Positions 34,702 to 43,423 of a DNA stretch of 64,000 nucleotides are shown here, in pieces. How positions within the stretch are numbered: the first letter of the stretch is position 1; each line of letters opens with the position of its first letter. The translations under genes and the position numbers were made by a program. The stretch comes from Martinezella hainanensis. GTDB taxonomy: Bacteria > Pseudomonadota > Alphaproteobacteria > Rhizobiales > Rhizobiaceae. The DNA lies in contig NZ_FMAC01000007.1 of assembly GCF_900094555.1 (NCBI RefSeq), forward strand, positions 1-64,000, read 5' to 3'. Below the pieces are notes generated by a model, which was given only the letters and a program-made list of their open reading frames with translations, was not told the DNA's origin and made no database searches.

Positions 34702-35559
34702 TTACTTGACCGATCCGGCCAGCAGACCGCTGACGAGGTATCGATTGAGAAAGATGACGACCAGGGCGGGAATGATGATGGCAATCGATCCGCTTGCCGT
34801 GATCAGCCCATAGTCGATGAAGTTCTTGGTGACGAATTCTGGGATCAGCACCGTCAACGGCTTCGTCGCCTGCGGCGAGAAGATGAGCGGCACGAGATAT
34901 TGTCCCCATGCGCCAAGAAAGGTCAGGATCGCCGCTGCCGTCAGGCCTGGACCGGCAAGCGGCAGGACGATGTTGAAGAAGATGTAGAGCCTGCCGGCGC
35001 CATCGAGTTGGGCCGCCTCTTCCAGCGCGATCGGCAGCGCCTCGAAGACGCTCCGCAACAGCCACAGCGACAGGGGCAGGTAAGCAGACACATAGATGAG
35101 CGCGATGCCGACATAGGTATCGACCAGATGCAGGCCGATCATGATCCGGTAAAGCGGGATGAGCACCGCATAGCCGGGAATTGCAAGCGTCGCGACGACG
35201 GCGGCAAACAGGAAGCCTCGCCCGGGAAACTGGATGCGTGTGAAGGCATAGGCTCCGAGCGCTGATATCGCGACGCAAAGGAGAGTTGCAGCCACCGACG
35301 TCACGATGCTGTTGATCAGCGCCGCACGAAACTGCGACCAGACCTGCACCCCGCCGATCCGCGCAATATCGATGCCGAAGAGGCGCGAGAAATGATCCAG
35401 CGTGAAATGCTGTGGAAAGAAATGGATGGGTCGCGCCGAAAAATCCTCGGTCGGGGTGATCGAACTCGCCAGCGTCCAATAGATCGGTCCGAGCGACCAG
35501 ATCAGGAGAACCGCGACACCGGCCGAGATCAGCAAACGATAGGAAAGGCTCTGTTTCAT
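34702..35559 (-). CDS. Sugar ABC transporter permease (MalG type)
   Basis: A 285-residue permease with six predicted membrane segments and the EAA loop LEEAAQLDGAGRLYIFFNIVLPLAGPG (about residues 180-205). It is the MalG-like partner of the gene upstream, whose stop it overlaps by one base (TGATG). It imports a carbohydrate delivered by the binding protein encoded at 36473-37729. Confidence 0.92.
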   Translation of the reverse strand: MKQSLSYRLLISAGVAVLLIWSLGPIYWTLASSITPTEDFSARPIHFFPQHFTLDHFSRLFGIDIARIGGVQVWSQFRAALINSIVTSVAATLLCVAISALGAYAFTRIQFPGRGFLFAAVVATLAIPGYAVLIPLYRIMIGLHLVDTYVGIALIYVSAYLPLSLWLLRSVFEALPIALEEAAQLDGAGRLYIFFNIVLPLAGPGLTAAAILTFLGAWGQYLVPLIFSPQATKPLTVLIPEFVTKNFIDYGLITASGSIAIIIPALVVIFLNRYLVSGLLAGSVK

Positions 35560-36476
35560 CAGTCAAACCGGGTGTTGCGATAGACGCGCAGGACATAGAC
35601 GAGCGAAACCAGCAGCGAGACCAGCGTGATCACGAGCGACAAGGCCATGCCGTAGGAGAAGCGCAGGTTCTGGAAGGTCTCGAGATAGATCTGCACAAGG
35701 ACAGGCCGTGTTTCGAGGCTGGAGCCCGCCAATACCCAGGCTTCGTCGAAGAGGTTGAATGCGTTGACGGTCGCATTGGTCATCGCAACGGCAATGGCAC
35801 TGCGCACCAGTGGAAGCGTGACGAGGGTAAACATCTGTGTGCGGGTGGCGCCATCAATGCGAGCTGCCTCATAGAGATGAGCCGGAATGCTCTGCATCGC
35901 GGCCAGCACGATGACGACGGTCAGGGGCATCATGCGCCAGACGTGAACCACCGTGACCGCGATAATGGCGCTGGTGCGATCGTTGAACCAGACATGGTTG
36001 TCGAAAGGCAGGCCTACAGCCGAAAGAATGCCATTCAGCAATCCCGCTCCGGGCTGGTAGATCCAGAGCCAGATCACGGCATTGACAACACCGGGCAGCG
36101 CCCAAGGCAGGACGACGGCGGCAAGCAGCCATCGGCGGCCAACCTTGACCTGATTGATGAGGGCAGCGGCAAGCACGCCGAACACCGTTTCGGCCACGAC
36201 CGCGAGCACGACGTAGAGAAACGTATTGACCCACGTCGTGCCCAGTTGCCCGTCGGAAAGCATACGAGTGTAGTTTTCCAGCCCGACAAAAGGCGTTCCC
36301 GCCTGCATCGGATTGACCCTGTGCAGGCTGTCCCAGACCGTTCTTGCGATCGGATAAAAGACAAGGGCCGCCATCGTGATCAGGATCGGCGAAACAAGCA
36401 GGATCCCCAGCGTGGTGTCGGCCTTGACGCCGGCACCACGCTTTGTCCTGCCACCGGCAGAAATTGCAATTGTCAT
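35559..36476 (-). CDS. Sugar ABC transporter permease (MalF type)
   Basis: A 305-residue permease of the UgpA/MalF type with six membrane segments and the EAA loop YEAARIDGATRTQMFTLVTLPLVRS (about residues 205-228). It overlaps the binding-protein gene by four bases and the MalG-type gene by one base, so it is translated as part of a coupled chain. Confidence 0.92.
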   Translation of the reverse strand: MTIAISAGGRTKRGAGVKADTTLGILLVSPILITMAALVFYPIARTVWDSLHRVNPMQAGTPFVGLENYTRMLSDGQLGTTWVNTFLYVVLAVVAETVFGVLAAALINQVKVGRRWLLAAVVLPWALPGVVNAVIWLWIYQPGAGLLNGILSAVGLPFDNHVWFNDRTSAIIAVTVVHVWRMMPLTVVIVLAAMQSIPAHLYEAARIDGATRTQMFTLVTLPLVRSAIAVAMTNATVNAFNLFDEAWVLAGSSLETRPVLVQIYLETFQNLRFSYGMALSLVITLVSLLVSLVYVLRVYRNTRFD

Positions 36477-37729
36477 TGCGCCGATGCCTGCTTTGCCGCT
36501 TCGGCGATGTTCTGCATGGCCTGATCCACGGTGACCTGGCCTTTCGCGGCGCTGTTGATCGCCGTGTTCACCGCGCTCGAGAATTCCGGATACCAGGGAG
36601 GCGTACCCTGCGGGAACAGCGGCTCGACGGTCTTTGACTGCGCCACAAGCGTATCACCGCTGAGCAGCTGGCCGGCGGAATTGAGCTCGGACAGTGCAGA
36701 GGTGCGGGTCGGCAACGCGCCGTTAGCCGCATTCTTCTTCTGGAACTCCTTGCTGGTGAACCATTTGACGAAGGCGATGGCGGCTTCCTTGTTCTGCGAG
36801 ACGCGCGGGATGGCGAGCGCTTCGGGAAGGCCGAAGCTGCGGGTTTCGCCGCTAGCCGTCGGCACCAGGATCGCCTCGACCTGGCCGGCGACCTTCGATT
36901 GCTTCGGATCGTTCATCTGACCGATCCTGCCCGGCTCGCCCGAAATCATGATGCTGGTCACGCCCTGGGCGAACATGCTCTCATTGATCTGGCTGTCCTT
37001 GAGACCGGTGGAAGCCGGATCGACCAGACCTTCCTTCAGTAGCATCAATTCGAAGGCGAGCGCCTTGTAGCCGGCGGAATCCTTCGAGACGAAGAGCGGC
37101 TTGAAATCCTTGTCGAACAGTTCACCGCCGAAGGCCTTCGTCAGGAGATACCAGCTCGTCGACGCACCTTCGGTCGCCGAAAGCGGCAGGCCGATCGGAT
37201 AGGTCGCGATCTTCTTTTCCTTGATCTGCTTGGCAGCAGCGACCAGCTCGTCGAGCGTCTTCGGCATCTTGGTGATACCCGCATCGGCAAAATGCTTCTT
37301 GTTGATGAGCATGACGCGGAAGTCGTTGGTATAGGGCACGCCGAGCAGGTTGCCATTGACCGTGAAGATCTTGGAAACGCCGATATCCTTGACGGCATCA
37401 GCATCGATCACATCATTGAGCGGCAGATACCAGTCGGCGGCGCTGAACTGGCCGGTCCACGACCAGTCGAATTCGGTGACATCGGCAGGTGCTGTGCCTG
37501 CTATCAGCGAGGTGACGAGCTTCGGGCGGATGTCGTCCCAGGAGAGCGTCTGCATGTTCACGTGGATGCCGGTCTCGGCTTCGAAATCGCCGGGAATATT
37601 CGGCGCCTGCGGCGAAGGCATCAGCACCGTGATCGATTGTCCGGCAAGCGGTTTCGCATCCTGAGCGAGAGCCGGAACGGCGGCAACGAGCGCCGCCAAA
37701 GCGACGAATGGCAAAGTATATTTACGCAT
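36473..37729 (-). CDS. Sugar ABC transporter substrate-binding protein
   Basis: A 418-residue extracellular solute-binding protein (SBP_bac_1). The start at 37729 (MRKYTLPFVALAALVAAVPALA) gives a clean signal peptide with cleavage after ALAQ; AAGGGAA lies just upstream. Family-type segments are NMQTLSWDDIRPKL and a C-terminal FVKWFTSKEFQKKNA. It overlaps the kinase gene by 8 bases and the MalF-type gene by four. The ligand is a sugar, probably an amino sugar or galactoside given the neighbours. Confidence 0.92.
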   Translation of the reverse strand: MRKYTLPFVALAALVAAVPALAQDAKPLAGQSITVLMPSPQAPNIPGDFEAETGIHVNMQTLSWDDIRPKLVTSLIAGTAPADVTEFDWSWTGQFSAADWYLPLNDVIDADAVKDIGVSKIFTVNGNLLGVPYTNDFRVMLINKKHFADAGITKMPKTLDELVAAAKQIKEKKIATYPIGLPLSATEGASTSWYLLTKAFGGELFDKDFKPLFVSKDSAGYKALAFELMLLKEGLVDPASTGLKDSQINESMFAQGVTSIMISGEPGRIGQMNDPKQSKVAGQVEAILVPTASGETRSFGLPEALAIPRVSQNKEAAIAFVKWFTSKEFQKKNAANGALPTRTSALSELNSAGQLLSGDTLVAQSKTVEPLFPQGTPPWYPEFSSAVNTAINSAAKGQVTVDQAMQNIAEAAKQASAQ

Positions 37730-38720
37730 GTTCCCTTCTTTCCTTGTTATTGAGGTCTGCTTCACCTGAATGCACCGCCGCGGTCTTTGCCGTGGCGGCG
37801 ATTTGCGTGATCCAGCCGTCATTTACCGGCCAGTCGAGGAGACGGGCGGCTGCCAAGAGAGCGCCGCCGATGGGAGGAAGCTTCGGGCTCACGGCCGGGC
37901 GGCCGATGCGCCGCTCCAAAGCGGCAAGCAGGGCGCGGCTTGCAAATGTTCCGCCCGCATAGGTCCAGTCAACGCCCGGACCGCAATGCGGCGCTATCGC
38001 CTCCATATGCTTTGCAAGCTCGGATGCCGCCTGGTCGATCAGCTGCTTTGCCGCGCCATCACCGGCGCGTGCGACGCGATCGACCAGAACGGAAAGGGCT
38101 GCGATCTCGGCGCGGGGGTTTTTAAGTTCGCTGACCCATCCTCCGAGAGCGTTGACCGGATCGATGCTATCGAGGCCTAGGAATTCGAACATGGCCTTCG
38201 CCAGAGCGGTCGGGCCTGCACGCCCATCGAGACTCTGGCTGACAAGGCTGAGGGCTGCTCGCCCGATCCAATAGCTGCTCCCTTCGTCGCCGATGACATC
38301 GCCCCAGCCGCCCACGCGCGCCGATACGCCGGCGCCGTTGCGCGCCCAGGCCATCGAACCCGTGCCGGACAGGATAAGAATACCCGGCTCGCCGGCAAAG
38401 GCACCGAGATGGGCCGCGTCGACATCGTTGAGAATATGCTGCCGCGCCTTGGGAAAGCTGCTTTCGATCGCCTCGTGCTGCAGTTCGGACAGCCGAGCCA
38501 CCTCGCCATAAGCGGGCAGCGCTGCGGCGACGGCCGCCAACTGCTCCTCTTCCAGAAAAGGACGGAGCGCAAGATCCAGTTCGTACCGCCAGCTCGGATT
38601 GTCCATCGGGTTGACGCCGCCGCTGCGCGACATTCGCAACACGTTCCCGGCTCGGTCGGCAAGCGCGGCCAGCACCTTGCTGCCGCCACCATCGATGCCG
38701 AGGATGAGGTCACCGCTCAT
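37722..38720 (-). CDS. BadF/BcrA-type sugar kinase (N-acetylglucosamine/galactosamine kinase-like)
   Basis: A 332-residue ASKHA-fold ATPase. The start at 38720 (MSGDLILGIDGGGSKVLAAL) overlaps the DeoR gene stop by four bases. Phosphate-1 DGGGSKV (about 10-16), phosphate-2 ILSGTGSMAWA (about 115-125) and GGWGDVIGDEGSSYWIG follow the pattern of eukaryotic-type N-acetylglucosamine kinases in the BadF/BadG family. It probably phosphorylates the imported amino sugar at C6. Sugar specificity (galactosamine, GalNAc or GlcNAc) cannot be fixed by sequence. Confidence 0.85.
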   Translation of the reverse strand: MSGDLILGIDGGGSKVLAALADRAGNVLRMSRSGGVNPMDNPSWRYELDLALRPFLEEEQLAAVAAALPAYGEVARLSELQHEAIESSFPKARQHILNDVDAAHLGAFAGEPGILILSGTGSMAWARNGAGVSARVGGWGDVIGDEGSSYWIGRAALSLVSQSLDGRAGPTALAKAMFEFLGLDSIDPVNALGGWVSELKNPRAEIAALSVLVDRVARAGDGAAKQLIDQAASELAKHMEAIAPHCGPGVDWTYAGGTFASRALLAALERRIGRPAVSPKLPPIGGALLAAARLLDWPVNDGWITQIAATAKTAAVHSGEADLNNKERREHA

Positions 38721-39535
38721 TCCGATGCTCCCAGATCCGCAATCGTCGTCTCGACGCCGAGATTGGCAAGTTCGCCGCGCCAATGCGCGGAAAGACCGGC
38801 ATCGGTGATTACCTTCGCAGCGCTCAAGGGAGCGACCTTATAGGTCGTCATCGTGCCGAACTTCGAGGAATCGGCGAGCACGAAGCGATGCGCCGAGCGG
38901 GTCAGCATGCATTTGTTGAGGCTCGCTTCGGCGCTGTCGACGCTGTAGATCGCGCCGTCGGGGCTGATGGCACTTGCGCCGAGGAAGAGCTGATCGAACC
39001 AGATGCTCTCAAGCATCGCCTCGGCCTGCGGGCCGACGAGCGAGGCGTTTTCGCTGCGGAGCTGTCCTCCGAGCAGCACAACTTCCAGATTGGGAATGTT
39101 GAGAAATTCCTGCGCCACCGTCAGGCCATTGGTGAAGATGCGAAGCGGCATCGGGTTCAGACGGATGAGGCGGGCAAGCTGCAGCACGGTGGTGCCGGCA
39201 TCGAGGAAGATGGCCGTGCGCGGCGTCAGCAGATCATAGGCTGCCGTTGCGATGGCGCGCTTGGCCGACAAATGCCGCTTGGCCCGCTCCTGAAAGGCAA
39301 GCTCCACCGAAGAACCTTCAGCGATGCGCGCACCGCCGTGGACGCGATCGATCGCGCCCTCTCTTTCGAGAACCTGCAGATCTCTGCGCACCGTTGCCAG
39401 GGAAGCGCCGATGGCGTCCGCGAGCGCCTGAATGGTCGAAAATCCGTTCGCATACAGATGGCTCCGAATAGCGTCGAGACGATCGACTTTCACTCCCCCG
39501 GCCTGGCTCAACGAAGGTTCCTCTTCCACTATCAT
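38717..39535 (-). CDS. DeoR-family transcriptional regulator
   Basis: A 272-residue regulator with an N-terminal DeoR HTH (LDAIRSHLYANGFSTIQALADAIGASLATVRRDLQVLEREG) and a C-terminal sugar-phosphate sensor domain (IFLDAGTTVLQLARL, VLLGGQLRSENASLVGPQA). The start at 39535 is the first ATG. A TTG at 39577 is possible and would add 14 residues. It is the first gene of the sugar operon and overlaps the kinase gene. The three AGATCA/TGATCT half-sites just upstream (39565-39602) are its probable operator. By family, a sugar phosphate from the pathway would relieve repression. Confidence 0.9.
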   Translation of the reverse strand: MIVEEEPSLSQAGGVKVDRLDAIRSHLYANGFSTIQALADAIGASLATVRRDLQVLEREGAIDRVHGGARIAEGSSVELAFQERAKRHLSAKRAIATAAYDLLTPRTAIFLDAGTTVLQLARLIRLNPMPLRIFTNGLTVAQEFLNIPNLEVVLLGGQLRSENASLVGPQAEAMLESIWFDQLFLGASAISPDGAIYSVDSAEASLNKCMLTRSAHRFVLADSSKFGTMTTYKVAPLSAAKVITDAGLSAHWRGELANLGVETTIADLGASE

Positions 39536-39564
39536 TTCTATTTCGCTCAGACTTTCACCCAATA

Positions 39565-39602
39565 AGATCAATGTCAATCATAATTCTGATCTTTTTTGAT
39601 CT
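39565..39602. promoter_or_regulatory. Triple TGATCT/AGATCA half-sites, likely DeoR operator
   Basis: AGATCA (39565-39570) is the reverse complement of TGATCT, which occurs at 39587-39592 and again at 39597-39602, one helical turn apart. They lie in the AT-rich leader of the DeoR gene. Repeated half-sites in both orientations upstream of the regulator's own operon suit autoregulation by a DeoR-type protein. Confidence 0.5.
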
Positions 39603-39696
39603 AATTCGAAGTTCGACAGATCCCATAAATGACAAAGCGCGGCCTCCTCCTGCGAGGAAACCGCGCTTGCGCGTGACGACCTAATGCCGACCGGGT

Positions 39697-41013
39697 TTAG
39701 TGATAAGCGGGCAAGAGACTGCCGTGCTGCTCGATCATGTCATCCACCAGCTTCCAGATCTGATCCGGCGACAGCTCCGCCGACGTATGGGGATCGAGAA
39801 GGGCCGCCTGGTAGATGCGATCCCGCCTCCTCATTAGCGCCGCCTCGACCGTCAGCTCCTGCACGGAAACGCTAAGCCGCATGATGGCCGCAAGCTGCGA
39901 GGGTATGCGCCCGATGCGGATCGGCTGAATGCCGTTGCGATCGACATGACAGGGCACTTCGACGATGCACTCGTCGGGCAGATTCTGGATGAGCCCGTTG
40001 TTCGGGACATTTCCGTAGATCAGCGCGGGCTGGCCGCTGACGGCGGCATGAATGATGCCGGCGGCATATTCGTTGCTGCGGCAGACGTCGATCGGCTTGC
40101 CGCCTTCGAGATCGCGGCGCAGCTCGTGCCATTCGGCGATCTGGACTTCGCAGCGACGAATATATTCATCGAGCGGAATATTGAGCCGCTCGATCAGATC
40201 GTTGTGGCCTTCCTTGATGTACCAGGACGTATATTCCGAAAAATGCTCGCTCGATTCCGTGACGAAATGACCAAGCCGTTTCAGAACGTCGAAACGGACG
40301 CGATCGTCAGAGGGAATGCGTCCTTCCTCTGCCAGGGCACGCAGGCGCGGATAGAGATCCTCGCGACTGCCATCGGTTCGCAGCTTTTCATATTTGAGGA
40401 AGAAGGCGATATGGTTGATGCCGGCCGAGAGATAGTTGATATCGGCGATATCCTCACCGAGGCAATCGGCAAGATGGGCGGCCGTATGCTGCACGCTATG
40501 GCACAGTCCCACGGTGCGAATGCTCGGAGCAATCTCCTTGATGGCCCAGCAATTGATCGCCATCGGGTTGACGTATTGCATTAAGAGCGCGTTGGGGCAC
40601 ACGTCTTCCATGTCGCGGCAGATTTCTTCGAGAACGGGAATGGTGCGCAGTCCGCGGAAGATGCCGCCGATCCCGAGCGTATCGGCAATGGTCTGCCGCA
40701 GCCCATGCCGTTTCGGGACTTCGAAATCGGTGACGGTGGCCGGCTTGTAGCCACCGACCTGCATCATCAGGATGACAAAATCCGACCCCTGCAGTGCTTG
40801 CCGACGATCAAGCGTTGCCTCGACGCGCACCTTGTCGAGATGAAGTGCCTCGCAGATGCGCAGCGCCACGATCTCGGATGTCTTAAGGCGCTCTGGGTCG
40901 ATGTCGAAGAGGCTGATGACATAGTCGCCACCGCTTTGGCTGGAGAGGGCGTCGCCCAGGATATTCTGGGCAAAGACGGTGCTGCCGGCACCGATTAGGC
41001 AGATCTTTGGCAT
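39697..41013 (-). CDS. Glycoside hydrolase family 4 (alpha-galactosidase/alpha-glucosidase type)
   Basis: A 438-residue NAD- and metal-dependent glycosidase of family GH4. NAD-binding GAGSTVFAQNILGD (about 7-20), QYVNPMAINCW (about 145-155), the metal-site Cys-His CHSVQHTAAH (about 170-180) and INHIAFF are present, matching MelA-type alpha-galactosidases. No signal peptide is present, so it acts on an imported disaccharide or oligosaccharide. It is encoded upstream of the DeoR gene on the same strand, 161 bp away, and divergent from an AraC regulator. Galactosides feeding the tagatose-type pathway downstream would make sense. Confidence 0.9.
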   Translation of the reverse strand: MPKICLIGAGSTVFAQNILGDALSSQSGGDYVISLFDIDPERLKTSEIVALRICEALHLDKVRVEATLDRRQALQGSDFVILMMQVGGYKPATVTDFEVPKRHGLRQTIADTLGIGGIFRGLRTIPVLEEICRDMEDVCPNALLMQYVNPMAINCWAIKEIAPSIRTVGLCHSVQHTAAHLADCLGEDIADINYLSAGINHIAFFLKYEKLRTDGSREDLYPRLRALAEEGRIPSDDRVRFDVLKRLGHFVTESSEHFSEYTSWYIKEGHNDLIERLNIPLDEYIRRCEVQIAEWHELRRDLEGGKPIDVCRSNEYAAGIIHAAVSGQPALIYGNVPNNGLIQNLPDECIVEVPCHVDRNGIQPIRIGRIPSQLAAIMRLSVSVQELTVEAALMRRRDRIYQAALLDPHTSAELSPDQIWKLVDDMIEQHGSLLPAYH

Positions 41014-41123
41014 GAAGGGATCTCCGCGTGGAATGGCTATGACCTCAATGCCTCTTTCAAATCAGGATTTCTTCCGGATAATAGTGAATTTATTCCCGGA
41101 TTCGCGCCATCGGGCGGGCCTTC

Positions 41124-42017
41124 ATGTCGAAACCTAGCAATTCCGTCGAGCGCGAAGCTCTCATGACATCCGCCGGCGGCTTTCTGATCGAACGTCACAT
41201 CGCCGATGCCATGAGCGCTGCGCATTGGCACGATCACGTCGAGCTGAACTTCCTTGTGAAAGGGCAGATGACCTATATCTTCAATGGAAGACAGGAGCAG
41301 GTGGAGGCGGGACGACTGGTGCTATTCTGGGCTGCCATTCCCCACAGGACGATTGCAGTCACGCCGGATGCGCCGCTGATATGCATCTATCTTCCGCTCG
41401 CGGATTTCCTGAGTTTGCCGATCGAGCGCCATGTGCGGCAATCGATCATGCAGGGACGGTTTTCGGCCGATACCCGGCCCTATCCCTCCGACGCCATGCT
41501 CTTGCCGCAATGGGTGACCGACTGGCAGCATGGCGACGCGGCTCGGCGTCAGCTGATCCTTGACGAAGTGAAGCTCCGAATACGGCGCTTCGTTCTCGAT
41601 ACGCCCGACGACACCCGTGACCTCGCGCCGCCGCGCTCGACGCCGGCCGTCAGCATTGCTGTGCAGCGCGCCGAAACCTTGACTGATCTCATCCATGCCC
41701 GCTATTCCGAACCGATTAGCCTGCCGATGCTGGCGGAGCGCGCCGGCATCCATCCAAGCACGGCCAACAAGATCTTCCACAGCGTGCTTGGCATCTCGGT
41801 CAACGAATATCTGACGCGTTATCGCCTGGCGCGGGCAATGCAGCAGCTTGCCGAAACCAGCAGCCCCATTCTGCAGATCGCCTATGATTGCGGCTTCGGC
41901 TCCGCCAGCCGGTTCTACGACATCTTCAAGCGACGGACGGGGACGACGCCGCGACTGTTCCGTTCATCACTCGGACGGAATGGAATCACCAATGAGGGTG
42001 ACGCCGCGCCGCCCTAA
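41124..42017 (+). CDS. AraC-family transcriptional regulator
   Basis: A 297-residue regulator with an N-terminal cupin sensor domain (AAHWHDHVELNFLVKGQMTYIFNGR) and a C-terminal double HTH (about 195-285; SLPMLAERAGIHPSTANKIF and ILQIAYDCGFGSASRFYDIFKRRTGTTP). It is divergent from the GH4 gene. Such regulators usually activate glycosidase genes when a sugar binds the cupin. An imperfect dyad (TCCGG 41073-41077 and CCGGA 41096-41100) lies between the two genes. A palindromic repeat follows its stop. Confidence 0.92.
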   Translation: MSKPSNSVEREALMTSAGGFLIERHIADAMSAAHWHDHVELNFLVKGQMTYIFNGRQEQVEAGRLVLFWAAIPHRTIAVTPDAPLICIYLPLADFLSLPIERHVRQSIMQGRFSADTRPYPSDAMLLPQWVTDWQHGDAARRQLILDEVKLRIRRFVLDTPDDTRDLAPPRSTPAVSIAVQRAETLTDLIHARYSEPISLPMLAERAGIHPSTANKIFHSVLGISVNEYLTRYRLARAMQQLAETSSPILQIAYDCGFGSASRFYDIFKRRTGTTPRLFRSSLGRNGITNEGDAAPP

Positions 42018-42022
42018 GCATT

Positions 42023-42137
42023 TAGAGCGTGATGCCGAAAAGTGTATGCGGTCTTCGGACGACATCACGCTCTACTTCTTTGATTCTAGAGCGAATTCAG
42101 ATTTTAGGTCGAACAGACCTAAAATCATCCGGCTCTA
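42023..42137. repeat. Rhizobium-type intergenic palindromic element (RIME-like)
   Basis: Two adjacent palindromes. The first has perfect 12-bp arms TAGAGCGTGATG (42023-42034) and CATCACGCTCTA (42063-42074) around CCGAA...TTCGG. The second has perfect 11-bp arms GATTTTAGGTC (42100-42110) and GACCTAAAATC (42116-42126) with a 5-nt loop, bracketed by TAGAGC (42087-42092) and GCTCTA (42132-42137). Sequence and layout match the mosaic palindromic elements scattered in Rhizobium genomes. It sits between convergent genes and overlaps the end of the LacI gene; the hairpins may also end transcription from both sides. Confidence 0.8.
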
Positions 42138-43185
42138 GTGGCGCCGGACCGAAGCTTTCGCGCCGAATAAGCTTGCTCGCGATGACATGACGAATGGCCG
42201 CCCCTTTCTCCGGCGCATCGATCCGTTCCATCAGAAGGTTCACGGCCATCTGCCCCATTTCCTCGACAGGCTGTTCGATGGTCGACAAAGGCGGTAACGA
42301 ATATTCGCAGACCGGAGCGCCGTCGAAGGACACGATGGAAAGATCTGCCGGAATTTTCCAGCCCATCCGCTGAACGCAGCTCATGAAGGAAATTGCCATG
42401 TCATCGCTGGTGGCGATGACGGCCGTCGGCCTTAGCGGGAGATTGGCAAATTCAGTCGCCGCGGCAACGCCGATCTGGAAACCATGCTGATAGTCGAGGC
42501 TGCCGCCGGACCTGACGATCGCCGTCTCCGGCAGCCCCGCGGCTGCAAGCGCTTCAACCGCACCCAGATAGCGTTCATTGTCGTGATAATTACCCTGCGG
42601 ACCGGCAAGATAAAGGAAACGCCGGTGGCCTAGAGCAACCAATTCGGCCGTGGCATCGCGAACGGCTTGCCGATCATTGGTCACGACACTCGGCAGGGCC
42701 ACGTGGCTCATATCGAACAAAAGGGAGACGATCGGCAGGGCCGAATCCTTGAGCGACCGGCCGCCATCGACCGGTAGATCCGAGGAGAGAATGATGGCAC
42801 CACGCACCGTGCCGCCGAAAGCCAGATCGAGGATGTGACGCTCGGAAACCTCGTCACGATCGAGGTTGGCAATCATCAGATGATAGCCATTCTGACTGAG
42901 CGACCGGTTTATCCCCTGCAGGACCAGAGGAATGACCTGCGAGACACCGTAATAGAGCGAGCCCGGCAGAATGATCATGACGACATTGGACTTGCCGACA
43001 CGGAGCCCCCTCGCCATGGCATTGGGCGTATAGCCGAGCTGCTTGGCGGCGGCATCGATCTTGGCGCGGGTCTTCTCGTTCACCCGACCGGGATTGGCCA
43101 GCGCCCGGCTTACCGTGGAGATCGCGACGCCTGCCAGCCGCGCGACATCCGCCATCAGAGGACCGGAATGCTCTTCTGCCGGCAT
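42097..43185 (-). CDS. LacI-family transcriptional regulator
   Basis: A 362-residue LacI regulator. The start at 43185 (MPAEEHSGPLMADVARLAG) has AAGGA just upstream. The HTH spans about residues 10-55 (VAISTVSRALANPGRVNEKTRAKI), followed by a periplasmic-binding-protein-like sensor domain. The last 11 or so residues (PDDFRSVRPKI) are encoded by the palindromic element at 42087-42137, so the natural C-terminus has been replaced or extended. It is divergent from a sugar operon, and two perfect GCAAACGTTTGC palindromes between them are its likely operators. Confidence 0.92.
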   Translation of the reverse strand: MPAEEHSGPLMADVARLAGVAISTVSRALANPGRVNEKTRAKIDAAAKQLGYTPNAMARGLRVGKSNVVMIILPGSLYYGVSQVIPLVLQGINRSLSQNGYHLMIANLDRDEVSERHILDLAFGGTVRGAIILSSDLPVDGGRSLKDSALPIVSLLFDMSHVALPSVVTNDRQAVRDATAELVALGHRRFLYLAGPQGNYHDNERYLGAVEALAAAGLPETAIVRSGGSLDYQHGFQIGVAAATEFANLPLRPTAVIATSDDMAISFMSCVQRMGWKIPADLSIVSFDGAPVCEYSLPPLSTIEQPVEEMGQMAVNLLMERIDAPEKGAAIRHVIASKLIRRESFGPAPLEPDDFRSVRPKI

Positions 43186-43262
43186 ATCCTTGTTAATCTT
43201 CAATTTTTGGCGTCCTTCCCAATGCCCGTTGCGCGGGATGCTACGGCAATCCCGGCCGTTTA

Positions 43263-43274
43263 GCAAACGTTTGC
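43263..43274. promoter_or_regulatory. LacI-type operator 1
   Basis: GCAAACGTTTGC is a perfect palindrome with the central CG typical of LacI/GalR operators, 78 bp upstream of the LacI gene start. It repeats the core of the second operator at 43321-43334. The centres are 59 bp apart, which would allow looping or separate control of the two divergent promoters. Confidence 0.75.
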
Positions 43275-43284
43275 CAAAAATCGC

Positions 43285-43312
43285 TTGCATATAAAAACGA
43301 CTTGTCTACTAT
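43285..43312 (+). promoter_or_regulatory. Candidate promoter for the sugar operon
   Basis: TTGCAT (43285-43290) and TACTAT (43307-43312) are spaced by 16 bp and resemble a sigma-70 promoter pointing towards the operon at 43424. The second LacI operator begins 9 bp downstream, where it would overlap the transcription start and block initiation. Confidence 0.4.
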
Positions 43313-43320
43313 TCAGGCAC

Positions 43321-43334
43321 GGCAAACGTTTGCC
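43321..43334. promoter_or_regulatory. LacI-type operator 2
   Basis: GGCAAACGTTTGCC is a perfect 14-bp palindrome matching operator 1 and two bases longer. It lies about 90 bp before the start of the TIM-barrel gene and just downstream of a promoter-like sequence, as expected for repression of the sugar operon. Confidence 0.78.
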
Positions 43335-43423
43335 AATTGCAGTGCATTGAAATCATTATGGATTATTTGCCGCGGCACATCGCTCCGCGATCGATCCTCC
43401 ATGTCTTAGGAACGGATAGTCTC

